Shown here: positions 20,300-31,700 of the stretch, piece after piece | How positions within the stretch are numbered: the first letter of the stretch is position 1 | How the letters are laid out: every line of letters starts with the position of its first letter | Source: Isochrysis galbana | Lineage: Eukaryota; Haptophyta; Isochrysidales; Isochrysidaceae | DNA: 64,000 nucleotides | Assembly: GCA_018136815.1 (NCBI GenBank) | Contig: CM030931.1 | Location: 5,524,148-5,588,147 of the forward strand | Direction of reading: 5' to 3' | Position numbers and translations under genes: made by a program | Notes under the pieces: generated by a model | What the model saw: the letters and a program-made list of their open reading frames with translations, nothing else | What the model was told of the DNA's origin: nothing | Database searches by the model: none

Positions 20300-21531
20300 A
20301 ATCGCGCGAAAGGAGGGGCAAGGCGCAGGCCGTCAAGCGAATCATTCGCTCTGATGACATTATGGACACAATAAAGGTAGCAATCCAAATCATGGAGCCT
20401 GTGTATCGACTCCTGCGGCTTTGTGACGGCAAGCTTGGGGCAAATCTGGGCAAAGTGTATGGCTACATGCTACAAATTGATACGCACCTGCGCACTGGCA
20501 TCGCAGCGTTGGATGCGCGTAAGAGGCACAAGATTCATGAGCTCTTGATGGCCAGGTGGGAGTACTTCCATGCCCCAGTCATGACTGCCGCCTATTGTTT
20601 GGAGCCTGAATATTGTCGTCGCAAATTTTCATCACAAGAGCTTAAAAAAATATTCTTGAAGGTGCCTACTACTTTGCTATCCTCCGCCCCTCGCACTGGG
20701 GGCTGCCCCTGACATCGCCCTTGCCCCACCCTCACTCCCCTTTCGCACCCCCCCTCGGTCCTTTTTGTTCGGTTTCGGGGGGTCGACCCATGTGCACTAC
20801 TTTGGGTCTGGCGTCGGGGGAGGGGGGGGGGCGGGCCTTTCGGCTCGCCGTTGCTGTGAGGCGCTTTGGGTTGCGTCTCTATGTGGGGGCCCAGCCTTGC
20901 GGCTTTCCCCTATGGGTGGGTCGTCAGGGAGTCTCTCCTCCCTGGTAGCCAGGGCGCTATCCACGCTCGCGTGTTCTTTGTTTTCTTGTACGAGGATGTG
21001 TTCGATCTCTAGTTTCTGCGTTGTTATTTTTAGGGTATGGCTTGGTGCTATTGTGTCATCACAAGAGCTTAAGGAGCTAAAGGCTTGTTTGAAGCAGATG
21101 GCGACCAGGGATCACTCTTATCCAGATATATTAGCGGATCTCGCCGACTTTCAGGAGGCGTGCACTAGTGGCCTATTTGCTATTTCTATTTGATCTCACT
21201 GATGATGTTGAATTTTCTGATAGAGCTAAGACCATGGCATCATACAAATGGGCTAATGTGTACTTGTCTCATTGGCCTCACTTGAAGCGGGCTGCCTGTC
21301 GGCTTCTCTCGCGCTGTCTTGCTCGGCGTCAGGGTGCGAGCGCTCTTGGTCCGTCGGGTATTGGATTCACTCGAAGAAGCGCAACAGATTGGGCCAAACC
21401 ACAGTAGAGAGGCTTGTGAGGTGCCACACCAATTTGGTCTTGGAGGATTTGTTGTTTGTTGAAGGATTGGGAGTCCCATGTGCTGCCTTGGGAGCTAGAG
21501 ATGGTTGTGGAGGAGCCAGAGGACGAAAATG
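20300..21531 (+). pseudogene. hAT transposase remnant, split by a LINE
   Basis: C-terminal part of a hAT transposase in three frames. 20335-20644 encodes IMEPVYRLLRLCDG, LGKVYGYMLQ, KRHKIHELLMARWEYFHAPV and LEPEYCRRKFS. After a 411-bp insertion the frame resumes at 21056 (ELKACLKQMATRDHSYPD) and stops at 21194. Two shifted frames continue with YKWANVYLSHWPHLKRAA and the dimerisation-domain motif SCSASGCERSWS...WIHSKKRNRLGQTTVERL. At least two frameshifts plus the insertion make it inactive. It is unrelated in sequence to the BED ORF at 8811-9590, which is the other end of such a protein. Confidence 0.85.
20645..21055 (-). mobile_element. LINE 3' end (subfamily D), 5'-truncated
   Basis: 411-bp insertion bounded by an exact 16-bp target duplication TCATCACAAGAGCTTA (20629-20644 and 21056-21071). 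On the minus strand it ends in a T-run preceded by AAGAATA. The same sequence recurs at 51594-51825 (-) and, decayed, at about 25388-25650 (+). No coding part remains. Confidence 0.9.
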
Positions 21532-21737
21532 ACTGTTAGCTTTGTTCCCGTTAGTATTGTAACTATAGTTAAAAACTTTATAATACCTGATATTCGGCTA
21601 ATATCAGGTCTGATATCAGGTGTTAGGTTGTCAAAACCTGACGACCTGATCCCTGACGTCCCATCACTGCTCGGGAGCGGTCGCGGCACGCTCCATAGTT
21701 CAAACTAGAACAATAGTTTTTGTCCACATGCAGGGTT

Positions 21738-21878
21738 CCTATATGGGAAATACGTATTTACCGTATTTGGCCAGAGGCCAAATACATATGTATTTGGCTG
21801 TATTTGAAGCGCCTCTTGGGTTGTAGGCCTCGAATGTATTTGAAATGTATTTGTATTTGGCTGTATTTCCCATCCAGG
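21738..21878. mobile_element. hAT-type MITE
   Basis: 141 bp with near-perfect inverted ends (CCTATATGGGAAATAC against the complement of GTATTTCCCATCCAGG) and an 8-bp flanking duplication with one mismatch (GCAGGGTT 21730-21737, GTAGGGTT 21879-21886). Same family as the repeats at 9997 and 17388. Confidence 0.75.
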
Positions 21879-21889
21879 GTAGGGTTATA

Positions 21890-22285
21890 CGGCTGTCTTT
21901 CATCCCCGAAGGAAGACACTGTCTCGGGGGGCTAGGGAAATAGGAGCCCCCCCTACTGTATCCGGGACTGTATTTGACTGTGTTTGGACGAGGGCACGAG
22001 GGCCAAATACAGACTGTCTTGCCTGAAGTTGGACCCCCCCCTCCCTGTATTTCCCAGTCCCCCCCCCCCCCCTCTCTAGGCTCCCCCCTCCCCTCCCCCC
22101 CAGACCCACCTCTTCTCCGGTCAAACAGCCCCTTCCTGTCCGGCGGCACGAGGTCCGCGTGCCCCCCCCCCCCCCCCCGGCCGCTCTCTCTCTCTCTCTC
22201 TCCCTATCCCTCTCCCTCTCTCCCTCCCTCTCTCTCTCTTCTCTCTACTCTCTCTCTCTCTCTCTTTCTCTCTCGCTCTCTCCCT

Positions 22286-22317
<32 letters not shown>

Positions 22318-22511
22318 TCCCCCCCCCCCTCTGCCGCGCGGCTCCCCCCCCCCCCCTTCTCCCCCTCCTGAGCCTCCCTGATATTCCCTCTCTTCTTCAC
22401 TCTCTTCTCTTCTCTCTGTTTCTTTCTCTCCCTGCCATCCCTCGCCCCCCTCCCCCCCCACGCCCAGCCCACGGCCCCGCGCCTCGCGGCCTCCCCTTTC
22501 TTGCCTGCGCC
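21890..22511. repeat. Promoter-side low-complexity DNA of RPL27A
   Basis: Contains a decayed MITE-like piece (about 21940-22060, GGGAAATA...TGTATTTCCCAG), C-runs, and a CT microsatellite at about 22185-22320. The gene's ATG follows about 190 bp after the CT tract. Confidence 0.6.
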
Positions 22512-23441
22512 ATGCCCGTCGCCCCCAAGAACAAGGGCAAGAAGACGCGCAAGCTGCGCGGTGACGTCTCCCATGGTTACGGTCGCATCGGTGCGCGTCA
22601 ACCCCTTCCGTCCCACGCGCGCGCACGCCACACAGACCGCGCGCGCTGAGCTGGTAGAGCGGGGGAATGGCTTTCCATCTCGTGGTGCTCGGGCGGTGTT
22701 GCTGGGCAGGGAGAGAGGAGGGAGAGGACGGTGGTGGGAGGAGCTTCTTCCAGTTGAGGGAGGACGCGACCGAATGCGGACAGTGTGTGTGTGCGTGTGT
22801 ATGAGAGAGAAAGAGATAGAGAGAGAGGGCGATGGAGGGAGAGGGAGAGACTGGGAGAGACAGACGAAAAAGGCAGTCAGCCATCTGGTTGCGCCAGCAC
22901 AAAAGAGCCGATCGCTTTCCCGACCCCACTCGTGCAGGCAAGCACCGGAAGCACCCGGGTGGTCGCGGTAACGCTGGTGGCCAGCATCACCACCGCATCA
23001 TGTTCGACAAATAGTGAGTTGCCTTAGTCCATACGTGCGGCGCAAGGAGCGTGGCATGCGCCCTTTTGCACTCGAGCTCCCACCTGCTGCGAGTGTTGTG
23101 GGCAGCGCATATACTGACTGCTGGCTCCGATCATGCGCAGTCACCCGGGCTACTTCGGTAAGGTCGGTATGCGCTACTTCCACAAGACGAACAACAAGTT
23201 CTTCTGCCCGGTGATCAACCTCGACCGGCTCTGGACTCTCGTCAGCGAGGAGACGCGTCTCAAGTACGCCGACTCTCAGGACAAGGCGCCTGTGATTGAC
23301 TGCGTTAGCAATGGCTACTTCAAGGTTCTGGGGAAGGGTGAGCTGCCAAAGCAGCCGCTTGTGGTGAAGGCTAAGTTCTTCTCAAAGCTGGCTGAGAAGA
23401 AGATCAAGGAGGTTGGCGGTGCCTGCTTGCTGGTTGCGTAG
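22512..23441 (+). CDS. RPL27A: 60S ribosomal protein L27a (uL15)
   Basis: Three exons, 22512-22590, 22938-23013 and 23141-23441, give 151 residues, the usual length. Exon 1 starts [22 protein letters not shown], short and basic as in eukaryotic uL15; exon 2 gives [20 protein letters not shown]; exon 3 gives [29 protein letters not shown] and the C-terminal [18 protein letters not shown]. The protein is a core component of the cytosolic large subunit near the exit side of the peptidyl transferase region (established). All splice sites are GT-AG (phases 1 and 2). Intron 1 (347 bp) has GA/GT simple repeats. The position of introns very early in the frame is typical of ribosomal protein genes. 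Identification is firm. Confidence 0.95.
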
Positions 23442-24094
23442 AGGATGAGTCTACATGCCTTGTCCGCGCAAGGGAGTGTGGATCAGGGCTGTGGTGCCTA
23501 TGTACCTCAGAATCGCTTAATATCTGGCTACATGCTGCGGAGAGTAGTGTGAGTGTGCTGGTGGTATTGGTATTGGTATTGGGTTGGTGGAGTGGCAATG
23601 AGCAATGACTGACGAGACAATTTTTTGGCTTAAGCCTAAGCCTAGCGCAAAATACAAAATATTGGTGACTGGCTGGCTCGTGCCAAGCCGAGTTGTGCTT
23701 GAGAGTAAGGGAAGGGGTGTTAAGGCGTAATAGTAATAGCATTGGGATGTGATGGTGATGGGGAGCACACCGGAGAAATGAGCACACACACGGGTGGACG
23801 GCTGAGGCTGAGGCGGTAGCATGAATGAGCGCATGAGCCTCGGGCCTCGGGGGTCTGCGGTCTGTCGAGTCGAGTGTTGAGTGTTGCCGAAGAGCTCTTA
23901 GCCACTCCGTCGCGAGCGGCACCGGCGGCTAGCGCGGCGCTTTGGCCCTCCTCCCCGCCGGGAGTCGGGAGTCGGGCCCGGATGGGCCGTCAGCCTTATA
24001 TTAGGTCCTGATATCATGATATTAGGTCTTCTATCCTCTAGACCTGATACCTGATACTAAGGGCCGCAGGCTATGTGACTATGCATTACAAGGG
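23442..24094. other. No gene seen
   Basis: 3' flank of RPL27A. Near 23997-24060 short palindromic ATATTAGG/CCTGATAT words occur, related in style to 21590-21660. Confidence 0.4.
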
Positions 24095-24095
24095 T

Positions 24096-24935
24096 AAAAA
24101 AAATCTTAGAAAACTAGCCGCTACATGCACGGCGTGAGGCAGGTTGCTAGTGCTGCTCCTAACTACCCTCCCTTTCTTATCACACCCCTTTCCCCCCCCC
24201 CGTTTCCTTTTCTAGCAAATGGAGGGAGGGGAGGCTGCGCGCGCTGCTTCGACCGGGGGCGTGAGATAGAGGGGGTAAGAGTGAGTGGATTCCTTATTTG
24301 GGCGTGTTTTCCCGCCCCCTTGGGGGTCGGTCCTCAGAAGAAATCTGTTTCCTAGTTCAGAGGGTTCATGTTATATTTCTGATGTCTAGTTCTGTGTTCT
24401 GTCGCCACTTGCGCCAGAGCGTCAGAGATCTCCAGGTTAAAATCTTTATCTACTGAATACAGCGGGGAGATCATTCTTCGCAGGTGCTTGTTGCTCGGGG
24501 CATGCAGTCCAAGTCTTTCTCTCTGAGCCTTAAGGCGTTGGAAGAAGCCTACCTTCGCCTTGCTTGACTAGCCAGTGGTATCTCGAGAATATGGCCCTTA
24601 GAATGGCTTTCGTCGATCTCGCCTCGGCGTTGCCGTAGTGTACGTTGTAAAAGTCCGTCAGTATGTATCTCCATGCCAAGATACCTAGATAACCCGAGGA
24701 GGGATGCGGTCTATAGACCTGGTAGCAGAATAGGCGCTGCGCCGTCTCGTGTTGCGATGGGTTGCTCGTGCATTGAGAAGTTGCTCTATGTATGCGAAGA
24801 TCGGTTCCGTCGCGTTACAGCGCGCTAGGTGTGTAGACGACTCAGGGGCCACCCCACAGAAGCGGCACGTTGGGTCGCCGGCGAATCTGTTGGCCGTTGC
24901 GATCCGCCTATGCAGAATATACTATATTGTTGTAT
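24096..24935 (-). mobile_element. LINE 3' end fragment, decayed
   Basis: Minus-strand remnant of the same LINE family as 60108-62308: a zinc-knuckle region (about 24810-24890, PTCRFCGVAPESSTHLARC), a later FFQRLKAQRERLGLHAPSNKHLRRMISPLYSVDKDFN stretch split by stops, then UTR ending in a T-run at about 24096. Stops and frameshifts throughout. Confidence 0.8.
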
Positions 24936-25001
24936 AAATAACTATGGACATTTGATGGCTCAATTCGACTGATGTCCCACAATTGACGGAACGACACCTC
25001 C

Positions 25002-25311
25002 GCTCCCACGCTCGACTCGCTCTCAATGGGAGCCGCCCATTCCCTTGTATGCCTGGCGACCAGAGATGGGCGGGGAGTCAGCTCGAGGGCAGGCCTAGCA
25101 TGGGCGTGGGAGAGCGAATCGCGGCCCGCGCCCGCCCACCACCGGGGGTCTGTCTGGGCTAGAATGATAGATGATAGATTCCCCAGCCCCTGCCAGAGGG
25201 CAAGGGCTGAGGTGCTGAGGTTGGTTGTACGGGCCCACCCCGGGGGGTGTCCGCCATGGAGTGAGGGGGGCGCGAGGCCCCGCATTGACCCCCACTTATA
25301 AAAGTAGGTTG
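25002..25311 (+). mobile_element. Family B repeat, 5'-truncated
   Basis: Matches the last about 310 bp of family B, including the stem-loop CAGCCCCTGCC...GGGC (about 25183-25210) and the exact 3' end ACTTATAAAAGTAGGTTG. 5' truncation with an intact 3' end fits target-primed insertion. No target duplication could be identified. Confidence 0.8.
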
Positions 25312-25387
25312 CCATCCCATCTCCATCCACATCCACACTGAGCACGGACGGCAGTGCCAACCAAAAAAAAGGCTGGCCCGGACTCCA

Positions 25388-25650
25388 CATTCTGAACCAC
25401 CACGCCCAAGGTAGTGCACCTGGGCCGGAGCCCTGAAACCGAAGATAAAGAAAAGAATGAAGGGGGGTAAGGGCAAGGGAACGAGGAACGAGGGGCGGAG
25501 CGAAGGGAAAGCAAGGGCGATGTCCGTAATGGAGGTAGCGGATATAGATATAGCATATATATACCGGATACGGATACCGGGTCTATAGTAGGTAGTAGGT
25601 GTTAGCCCGCCAGAATCTTCAGTTTTTAAGCTACCGGTAGTCATATTTGA
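25388..25650 (+). mobile_element. LINE subfamily D remnant
   Basis: AAGGTAGTGCACCTGGGCC and GAAACCGAAGA correspond, on the opposite strand, to the LINE-D sequence at about 20760-20810. Both ends are unclear. Confidence 0.45.
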
Positions 25651-26104
25651 GCCCCTCCTACTCTACCGTAATGCAGTGCGGCCAAAAATAGAAAAACTAG
25701 GTGGTAGTATTGCATTAGCTAGAGCGAACGTGCATACGCGTACGTAGTTCAACACGTTGTGCGTCGTGCTCATTATTCACTACGCTGCGATCGGCGACGG
25801 GAGAAGTGCAAGCGCTAGTGCGGCCGATGCCAGAGGGCATCAATGAGCACGCCGCAAGCACTCTGGACCCTATAGCGCGAGACATGAGCCGCCTTGAGCG
25901 AGCTCTATAAACGCACTCACAAGACTACATCATGGCTGGGAGAGGACTGGCTTGCCAGCGAAGGCGCTTACAACGCGCCCACAATCTCACTGCGCCAAAG
26001 AAAAGGGCTGACGAGGCTTCTTATGCCATTTTGCGACTTATTTCAATCGCTCTAGCCATCGCAAAGCACATTTGGCCTCTCTAGTAGGCGTGTATGGATT
26101 GGCC
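25651..26104. other. No gene seen
   Basis: 3' flank of the inositol monophosphatase gene; no long frame and no repeat family recognised. Confidence 0.4.
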
Positions 26105-27073
26105 TTACGGCATTGGCTTGCCACCTGTGACCTCACGCAAAGTCGCCTCTAGGGTGTCGGCGAGCTCGTTGCTGCACGCGCAGCACAGACCCGAAGGCGC
26201 TTGAAAATCGAAGCCAGTATCGGCGTCGAATCGGCGGAAGGCAACGCCGCTTGCCTCGCCGAGCGCGGCGGCAGCGCACCAGTCCCATGGCTTGGGGCAA
26301 TCACGCTTGGCTAGACCTGAATAAAAGCCGTTCGCGCGGCCGCAAGCCAAATAGGCGACAGAGAGTACCGTCGAGCCTAGAATCCGGAGGGCAAAGACGT
26401 TCTGATTCAAAAGCGCGGCGTGCGCACCAGCAAGGCGTGCAATGCCCTGCGGCGAGCGCTCGTATCCCGCATCGGTGCCAACGATTGCCTTGTCGAGAGT
26501 GGTGACAGAGGCGTCAGCTCGAATGGGAACGCCATTCAGGTAGGCTGCTCGGAAGCCCGTGGCACCCGGTGCCCCCGAGTCAGCGGCGAGCTCTGCTACC
26601 CCAACAAAGAGCTCCTCGCGGTAAGGGTCGTAGACGACGCCCAGCACAGGCTTTGCGTTGACAGCAAGGCCGATGGAGACGCAAGAGAGCGGCAGAGAGT
26701 GCACAAAGTTCTGGGTGCCGTCGATCGGGTCGACTACCCAAGTGGGCGTGCCGGGGTCGATGGATGGAATGTGCCCTGCGGCCGAGGCCGCCTCCTCGCC
26801 CACGAGCGCGTAGCCGGGAAAGCGTGCCGAGAGCTCCAAGGCGACGAGCGCCTCGTTGTCTCTGTCAGTCTGCGTGACGGGGTCGATTCCTCCGCCCTCG
26901 CCGTCCTTGAGCGTTGCGGCGTGGGCGACGGCGAGTGTAGACCGCATTGCAGCCCCACAGCGCAGCGCCACCTCCGCCGCCGCGCGCGCCTCGCCCGCGT
27001 AGAGCCCGAGCTCCGCCTGTGAGAGCCACGCCGGCACCGCGCCGCACGCCATCGCCGCCAGAAGGCGCCACAT
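26105..27073 (-). CDS. Inositol monophosphatase family protein
   Basis: Single exon, 322 residues. The Mg-dependent phosphatase motifs are all present and in order: DPVTQTDRDNE (64-74), GEE (92-94), WVVDPIDGTQNF (112-123), a GS-x-x-L stretch at 233-237 and PWDW (262-265). The family hydrolyses inositol monophosphates (or related sugar phosphates such as galactose-1-phosphate or histidinol phosphate). The long WVVDPIDGTQNFVHSLPLSCVSIG signature favours true IMPase activity over the bisphosphatase branches. Residues 1-20 are hydrophobic with few charges, so a targeting peptide is possible. The core domain has the family's usual length (about 270). No introns. A family B element starts about 330 bp upstream. 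Confidence 0.92.
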   Translation of the reverse strand: MWRLLAAMACGAVPAWLSQAELGLYAGEARAAAEVALRCGAAMRSTLAVAHAATLKDGEGGGIDPVTQTDRDNEALVALELSARFPGYALVGEEAASAAGHIPSIDPGTPTWVVDPIDGTQNFVHSLPLSCVSIGLAVNAKPVLGVVYDPYREELFVGVAELAADSGAPGATGFRAAYLNGVPIRADASVTTLDKAIVGTDAGYERSPQGIARLAGAHAALLNQNVFALRILGSTVLSVAYLACGRANGFYSGLAKRDCPKPWDWCAAAALGEASGVAFRRFDADTGFDFQAPSGLCCACSNELADTLEATLREVTGGKPMP

Positions 27074-27401
27074 ACAAGAGAGACGAGCTGTGAACCAGAC
27101 GTGAACGATGAGACGGCGTCCCCACGCTGCACAGTATCGATGGAGCGCCAGAGTTTTATTGTTATGTTAGTATAACCTTAGTGCTGTGTCGGCAACGGAG
27201 CGCCTACGCCGGCGATTGGGGTGTGCGCGGTTGGCGCATGGCTCGTCCGGTGTACTTTATCTTGATGTGGCTAGGGACGCTACATGCTAGCTAGCTAACA
27301 ACTAACAAGATGTCCTACGACGCTCTAAGTTCTAACGTTGAGGGTAAAGGAGTGACGAAGGAGTGGGAGTGGGGCTTCCTATCTTCCTGACCACTCAAGG
27401 A

Positions 27402-28330
27402 TAATAATAAAACAACTGAGCGTTAGTACCACTACTCCCACTAGCCCGGTACTATCACGACACCCCTCAGCGCACTTGCCCGCACGCCTTGAAGTGATGG
27501 CACAGACACATACACATATGCATCCCTTCAAATCTCCCCCCTCGCAAACCCCCGGCTCCCATTATAACTCCCCACAAGTTACAATGAGGGAAAACCCATT
27601 AAGGCGGACCGGTCGACGCCGGCCGACTCTCCGGGGAAAAACACCGGGGGGGGGGGAGGGACCTCTCGTCGTGAAGCAGAACGGCGAACGGCCCTTACAG
27701 CTCGCGCCGCAAGCAGTCCTCGAAGAAATAAATGACTGCGCCCCCCGATACCTGCCACAAGGACGTCTCGAGCCACTCCCTTCTTCTCGCCCCTCCTGTC
27801 GCCAGCCGCCCCCCTTCGCCCGTTTGCTAACGCAAACGGGGCCCGTTTCTTACCGCACTCCATCGGGGGGGGCGCAAATTCCCCCCTCTCCCTCTCTCCA
27901 TTCTCCTCCGCCCCTCTCCCTGCGGCGCGTCGCCATGCGGCGCGCCACGGCCTGCTCTCAGAGGGCCTTTGGGGGCTCCCAGAGGGCCAGCAAGGGCAGC
28001 TCAGGGGGCAGTGGAGGCTGGGGCTCAGCCCCTGGCCCCCCCTGCCTCTCCCACGCTTGCCACGCTGGCCATTGGAGCCTCCCAGTGGCCTCTGTATGCC
28101 TGGCGACCAGGGGAGGGGGGGGAGTCAGCTCGAGGGCAGGCCCATGCTGGGCGTGGGAGTGCGAGTCTCGGCCCGCGCCCACTAGGGGTCTGGGCCAGAG
28201 TGTTGATTGCCCAGCCCCTGCCAAAGGGCAGGGGCTGGGGTTGATTGTACGGGCCCACCCCGGGGGGTGTCCGCGATGGAGAGAGGGGGGCGCGAGGCCC
28301 CCATTGACCCCCACTTATAAAAGTAGGTTG
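27402..28330 (+). mobile_element. Family B repeat, full length
   Basis: 929 bp, starting TAATAATAAAACAACTGAGCG and ending CACTTATAAAAGTAGGTTG. Flanked by a 17-bp duplication with one mismatch: TCCTGACCACTCAAGGA (27385-27401) and TCCTGTCCACTCAAGGA (28331-28347). Contains the hairpin CCCGTTTGC-TAAC-GCAAACGGG (about 27819-27841) and CAGCCCCTGCC-AAAG-GGCAGGGGCTG (about 28213-28238). The open frame across it is not conserved among copies. Confidence 0.92.
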
Positions 28331-28746
28331 TCCTGTCCACTCAAGGAAAGCTATACAGTATCTCGATCTTGAGATTCTTGGCTCCAGCTGTTCTCTACTA
28401 CACTACTTTATGCATTTTGGCCCCCTTCGCACCTTACAAGTTACGAGTGCTGAGACTAATGGTATACTCTCATACTGGTATACTGGTAGATCGCGCACGG
28501 GGTCGGGCGGCCGGCCGGACTTTCCACACTTTGGCGCCCCCCATCCCCCCCGTCCCCCCCCCCCCGGTCCCCCACCTCCCCCGCCCCCCTGCCCCTTAGC
28601 GGGGCCCTTGCGTGCGGGTGTGTGAGGTTGTGTGTGTGTGTGTGTGGCTGGGCGGGGCGGCCCCCTTCCGTCCCCGACACCCCTTTGATCCCCTTCCGCC
28701 CCCCACCTTCCTTTCCCCCCCCTCCCCACTTGCCTCCTGCCCTCCG
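28331..28746. other. VWA8 upstream region
   Basis: Short TATACTGGTA repeats at 28460-28490, long C-runs at 28530-28600, a GT microsatellite (28622-28646) and a C/T-rich tract running to the start codon. No gene seen. Confidence 0.5.
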
Positions 28747-31700
28747 ATGGCCCTCCGCCCGCTGGCAGCAGCCTGCCTCCCACTCCGCCTCCCACTCCGC
28801 CTGGCTCTCCGCCCCCCGCTCCGCCTCCCACTCCACCCGCTCCGCGCCGCTCTCCACGCCCCGCCGCTCTCTGTCTCTCTCGGTGGCGTAGCCGTCCGCC
28901 TATCTCCTCCCGCGAATGCACACCTCCTCGCCACCGCCAACGAGCTCTACTTGCCTGGGGGCGCCGAATCGCGCGAGACTCTCAGCACTGTCAGGTGGCT
29001 CATGCAGAAGCAGACGCTCCGCCAGGACGCAATCCTCATCGGCGAGTCCGTGCCCACGCTGCGTGCACTTGCGCTCAAGTTCTGTGAAGTGCGACACGGC
29101 CTCACTTCCCGTGGAGAGATCATTGCCCATCTGCATGCCCCATTGCAGCTACCAGCTCTTCTTGAAGGTTGAGCACCTGCACATCGGACTGGCGGCCTCA
29201 AGCAGTGCATCGCACAGCACAGTCGTAGCCCGCACAGGCTGCTCGCCCATATTGGCGGTCCCACGCTGTGTCTTCCACATGGATCCGCGCATGCCGCCCC
29301 CCTTGTGGTTCCTGCAGATGACTCAGCGTGAAGTGGAGGTGATCTCGATTTCGCGCGACACGACCGAATCGGATCTGAAGCAGCGCCGGGAAATCCATCG
29401 CTCCACAGTCAAGTACTCAGACCAGCCAGTCGTGCAGGTGAGCTGCGGCGCTGGATCGGCCGTTCCATTGCATGAGGTGCTCTCACTCTGTGAGCTGACG
29501 CACCGGCTCGGCCTTTCTCGCCTGAGCCATCGTATTGTGTCGGATGCGCACCTGGACGTTGCAACGGATCGAGCGACAAGCCCGCATTCCTCCTCCAATG
29601 AAGACTCTACGCTCGCCGTTTTTGGACAGGCTGCACTCAATGGACGAGTCCTCCTGCTTGAGGGCCTCGAGAAGGCGGAGCGCAACCTTTTGCCCGTCTT
29701 GAACAATTTACTTGAAAATCGCGAGATGCCACTCGAAGACGGCCGATTCATCATCAGCGCAAACAGGTGCGGCTATACCTGCCGTGCCGGCCCGAATACA
29801 GAGCACTCGTACATGCCATTGCAAGTGGGCTCGCTCCCTCAAAAATTCGCCCCAAGCCCATGTTGAGCCTAGGTATGACGAGTTGCTTGCTGATGGTGCC
29901 ACCGCCGAGGACCTGAAAGCTCGCCGTCTTTTACGCTGCCACCCGGACTTCATGGTCATAGCCATTGGTCTGCCAGTGCCACGCTTTCCAGGTGCCCCCT
30001 TGGATCCTCCTCTGCGATCGCGGTTTCAGGTACGCCGAACTTCAGCGTCCTGGGTGGCATGCCAATAGCACACACTAGCATAATGCTCAAGACTGCTCTA
30101 CATCGTGCATCTTGCGCGGCGCCCGCCCCCATCCCGCTTGCGCCGCCCCTCGGGCCCTCCGTAGGCCCGCTCGATTGCCCCTCTGCCCGCTTCGACCCGA
30201 AAGTCCCTCCTGGCCTCCGTTGCGCCCTTAGCCGCAGCCGATTTCGCGCTAGCCTCTGATGCTCTGGATACGCTATCTGAACTGCACGCACGCCGCGCGA
30301 GCACAATTACGATCGGAGGCACTGGCGCCGCTGAGGATCCACCATGTGTCACTGCGGCAGCATTGGATGGGCTTGCTCGGCTCTCCGCCAAATTCCCGCT
30401 TGCCCCACTGTCCGCACTGCTGCCACGCATCTTTCCGCCACATCCCAGTGTCGTTGAGGTGCTTGCTCACTTCAATCTCAGCGGCGCCCAAGAGAGTGGT
30501 TCAGGCGGGGCCGTCGAGGCTAACGTTGTTCCTGATGCCTCCCCGGCAGCCGGATATGCCATCGCGTGTGTGCGTTCGCCTTCGGCCGCGGAGTTGCAGG
30601 CCATAGCCCCCATTGATGCATGCGGCTCAGCGGCTCGACGCCTCGCTGTGGTCGAATGGCAGTTCGATAGCAGCCAGCGTGCGGGCAATGGCGAGCACGA
30701 CACGTACACTGCCAGGCCTTTCGCCATGCCTGTCGACTGCGGCGCGCACTTCGGAGCGCCTGATGCAGCTCTCCTTGCAGGCCTTGGATACGGCTGGGCG
30801 GAGTTGCCCACTCAGGTACGGTCACATTGTTTTTGCCATCGCTAAGCTCGGTGGCTTGCCGTCTGAATCGTATTTTTTGGAGCTGCTAAAGACGCTTCTC
30901 GGCTAGTCATAGAGTGGCGCTCCACCGCCCCTCTTTCAGGCGGCAACTGTCACGGCGATGGTCCAGGACCATGCAATAGGCAGGGACATGCTCATCCTTG
31001 GAGAACGGGGCTCTGGCAAGACCGCCATCGCGAGGAGTTTTGCGGCAAAACTTGGGTGAGGGCTTCCCCAATGACCCGCGGGGCCGCGCCTCGTGAGCAA
31101 TCAATCACCCGGCGAGAGCCGCATCGTCACTAAGCACGTTACTTTGATACGTCCTCATTGATGACGTTATGATCGGGCTCCTTGATGGTGGCGTCCTGAC
31201 AGGTATGAGCCGCACGTTGTCTACTGCTACCGAGATATGGGTGCTCGAGATTTGCTCATGCGCAGGCAGACAAATAATGACGGATCGACTATCTGGGTGC
31301 CTGCTGAAGCGGTCGCCGCCGCAACAGATGGGGGTCTTCTCATCCTCGAGGGCGTGCATAGGTGCCCAACCAAGATTCTCACCGCCATTGTCGTCGCACT
31401 GAACTGCGGGTTGTGTTACTGCCCTCATCGCCCACGCACTGGAACGGAGACTTTTGATTCGTCCTCGATCCGTCAGCGTGCTTTTCGTGCCTTCGTGCGT
31501 CCCACCTCGGTCTCACAGCCTTCGTGCGGTCCGTCCCTTTTGCAGGCTGCCGGCTGGCGTCTTATCGGCCACACTAGGCCGCCTCATCACGGACCGAACG
31601 ATGCAATTGCCCGACGGCACACGCTTGGTGCACGCTCGACACCGCTCCAGTCACCCTCGGCGGGAGGAGCACGATGGCGCATGCACGTCGGATGGTGTGT

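Noticed and set aside
22204-22941. Minus-strand Arg/Glu-rich ORF over the RPL27A 5' region
   Set aside because: It spans a CT microsatellite and the RPL27A exon on the other strand; no domain.
27476-28372. Plus-strand ORF of 298 residues, with relatives at 42209-43150 and 62392-63150
   Set aside because: These are frames within family B; they are not kept open in all copies, vary by indels in G-runs and show no domain.
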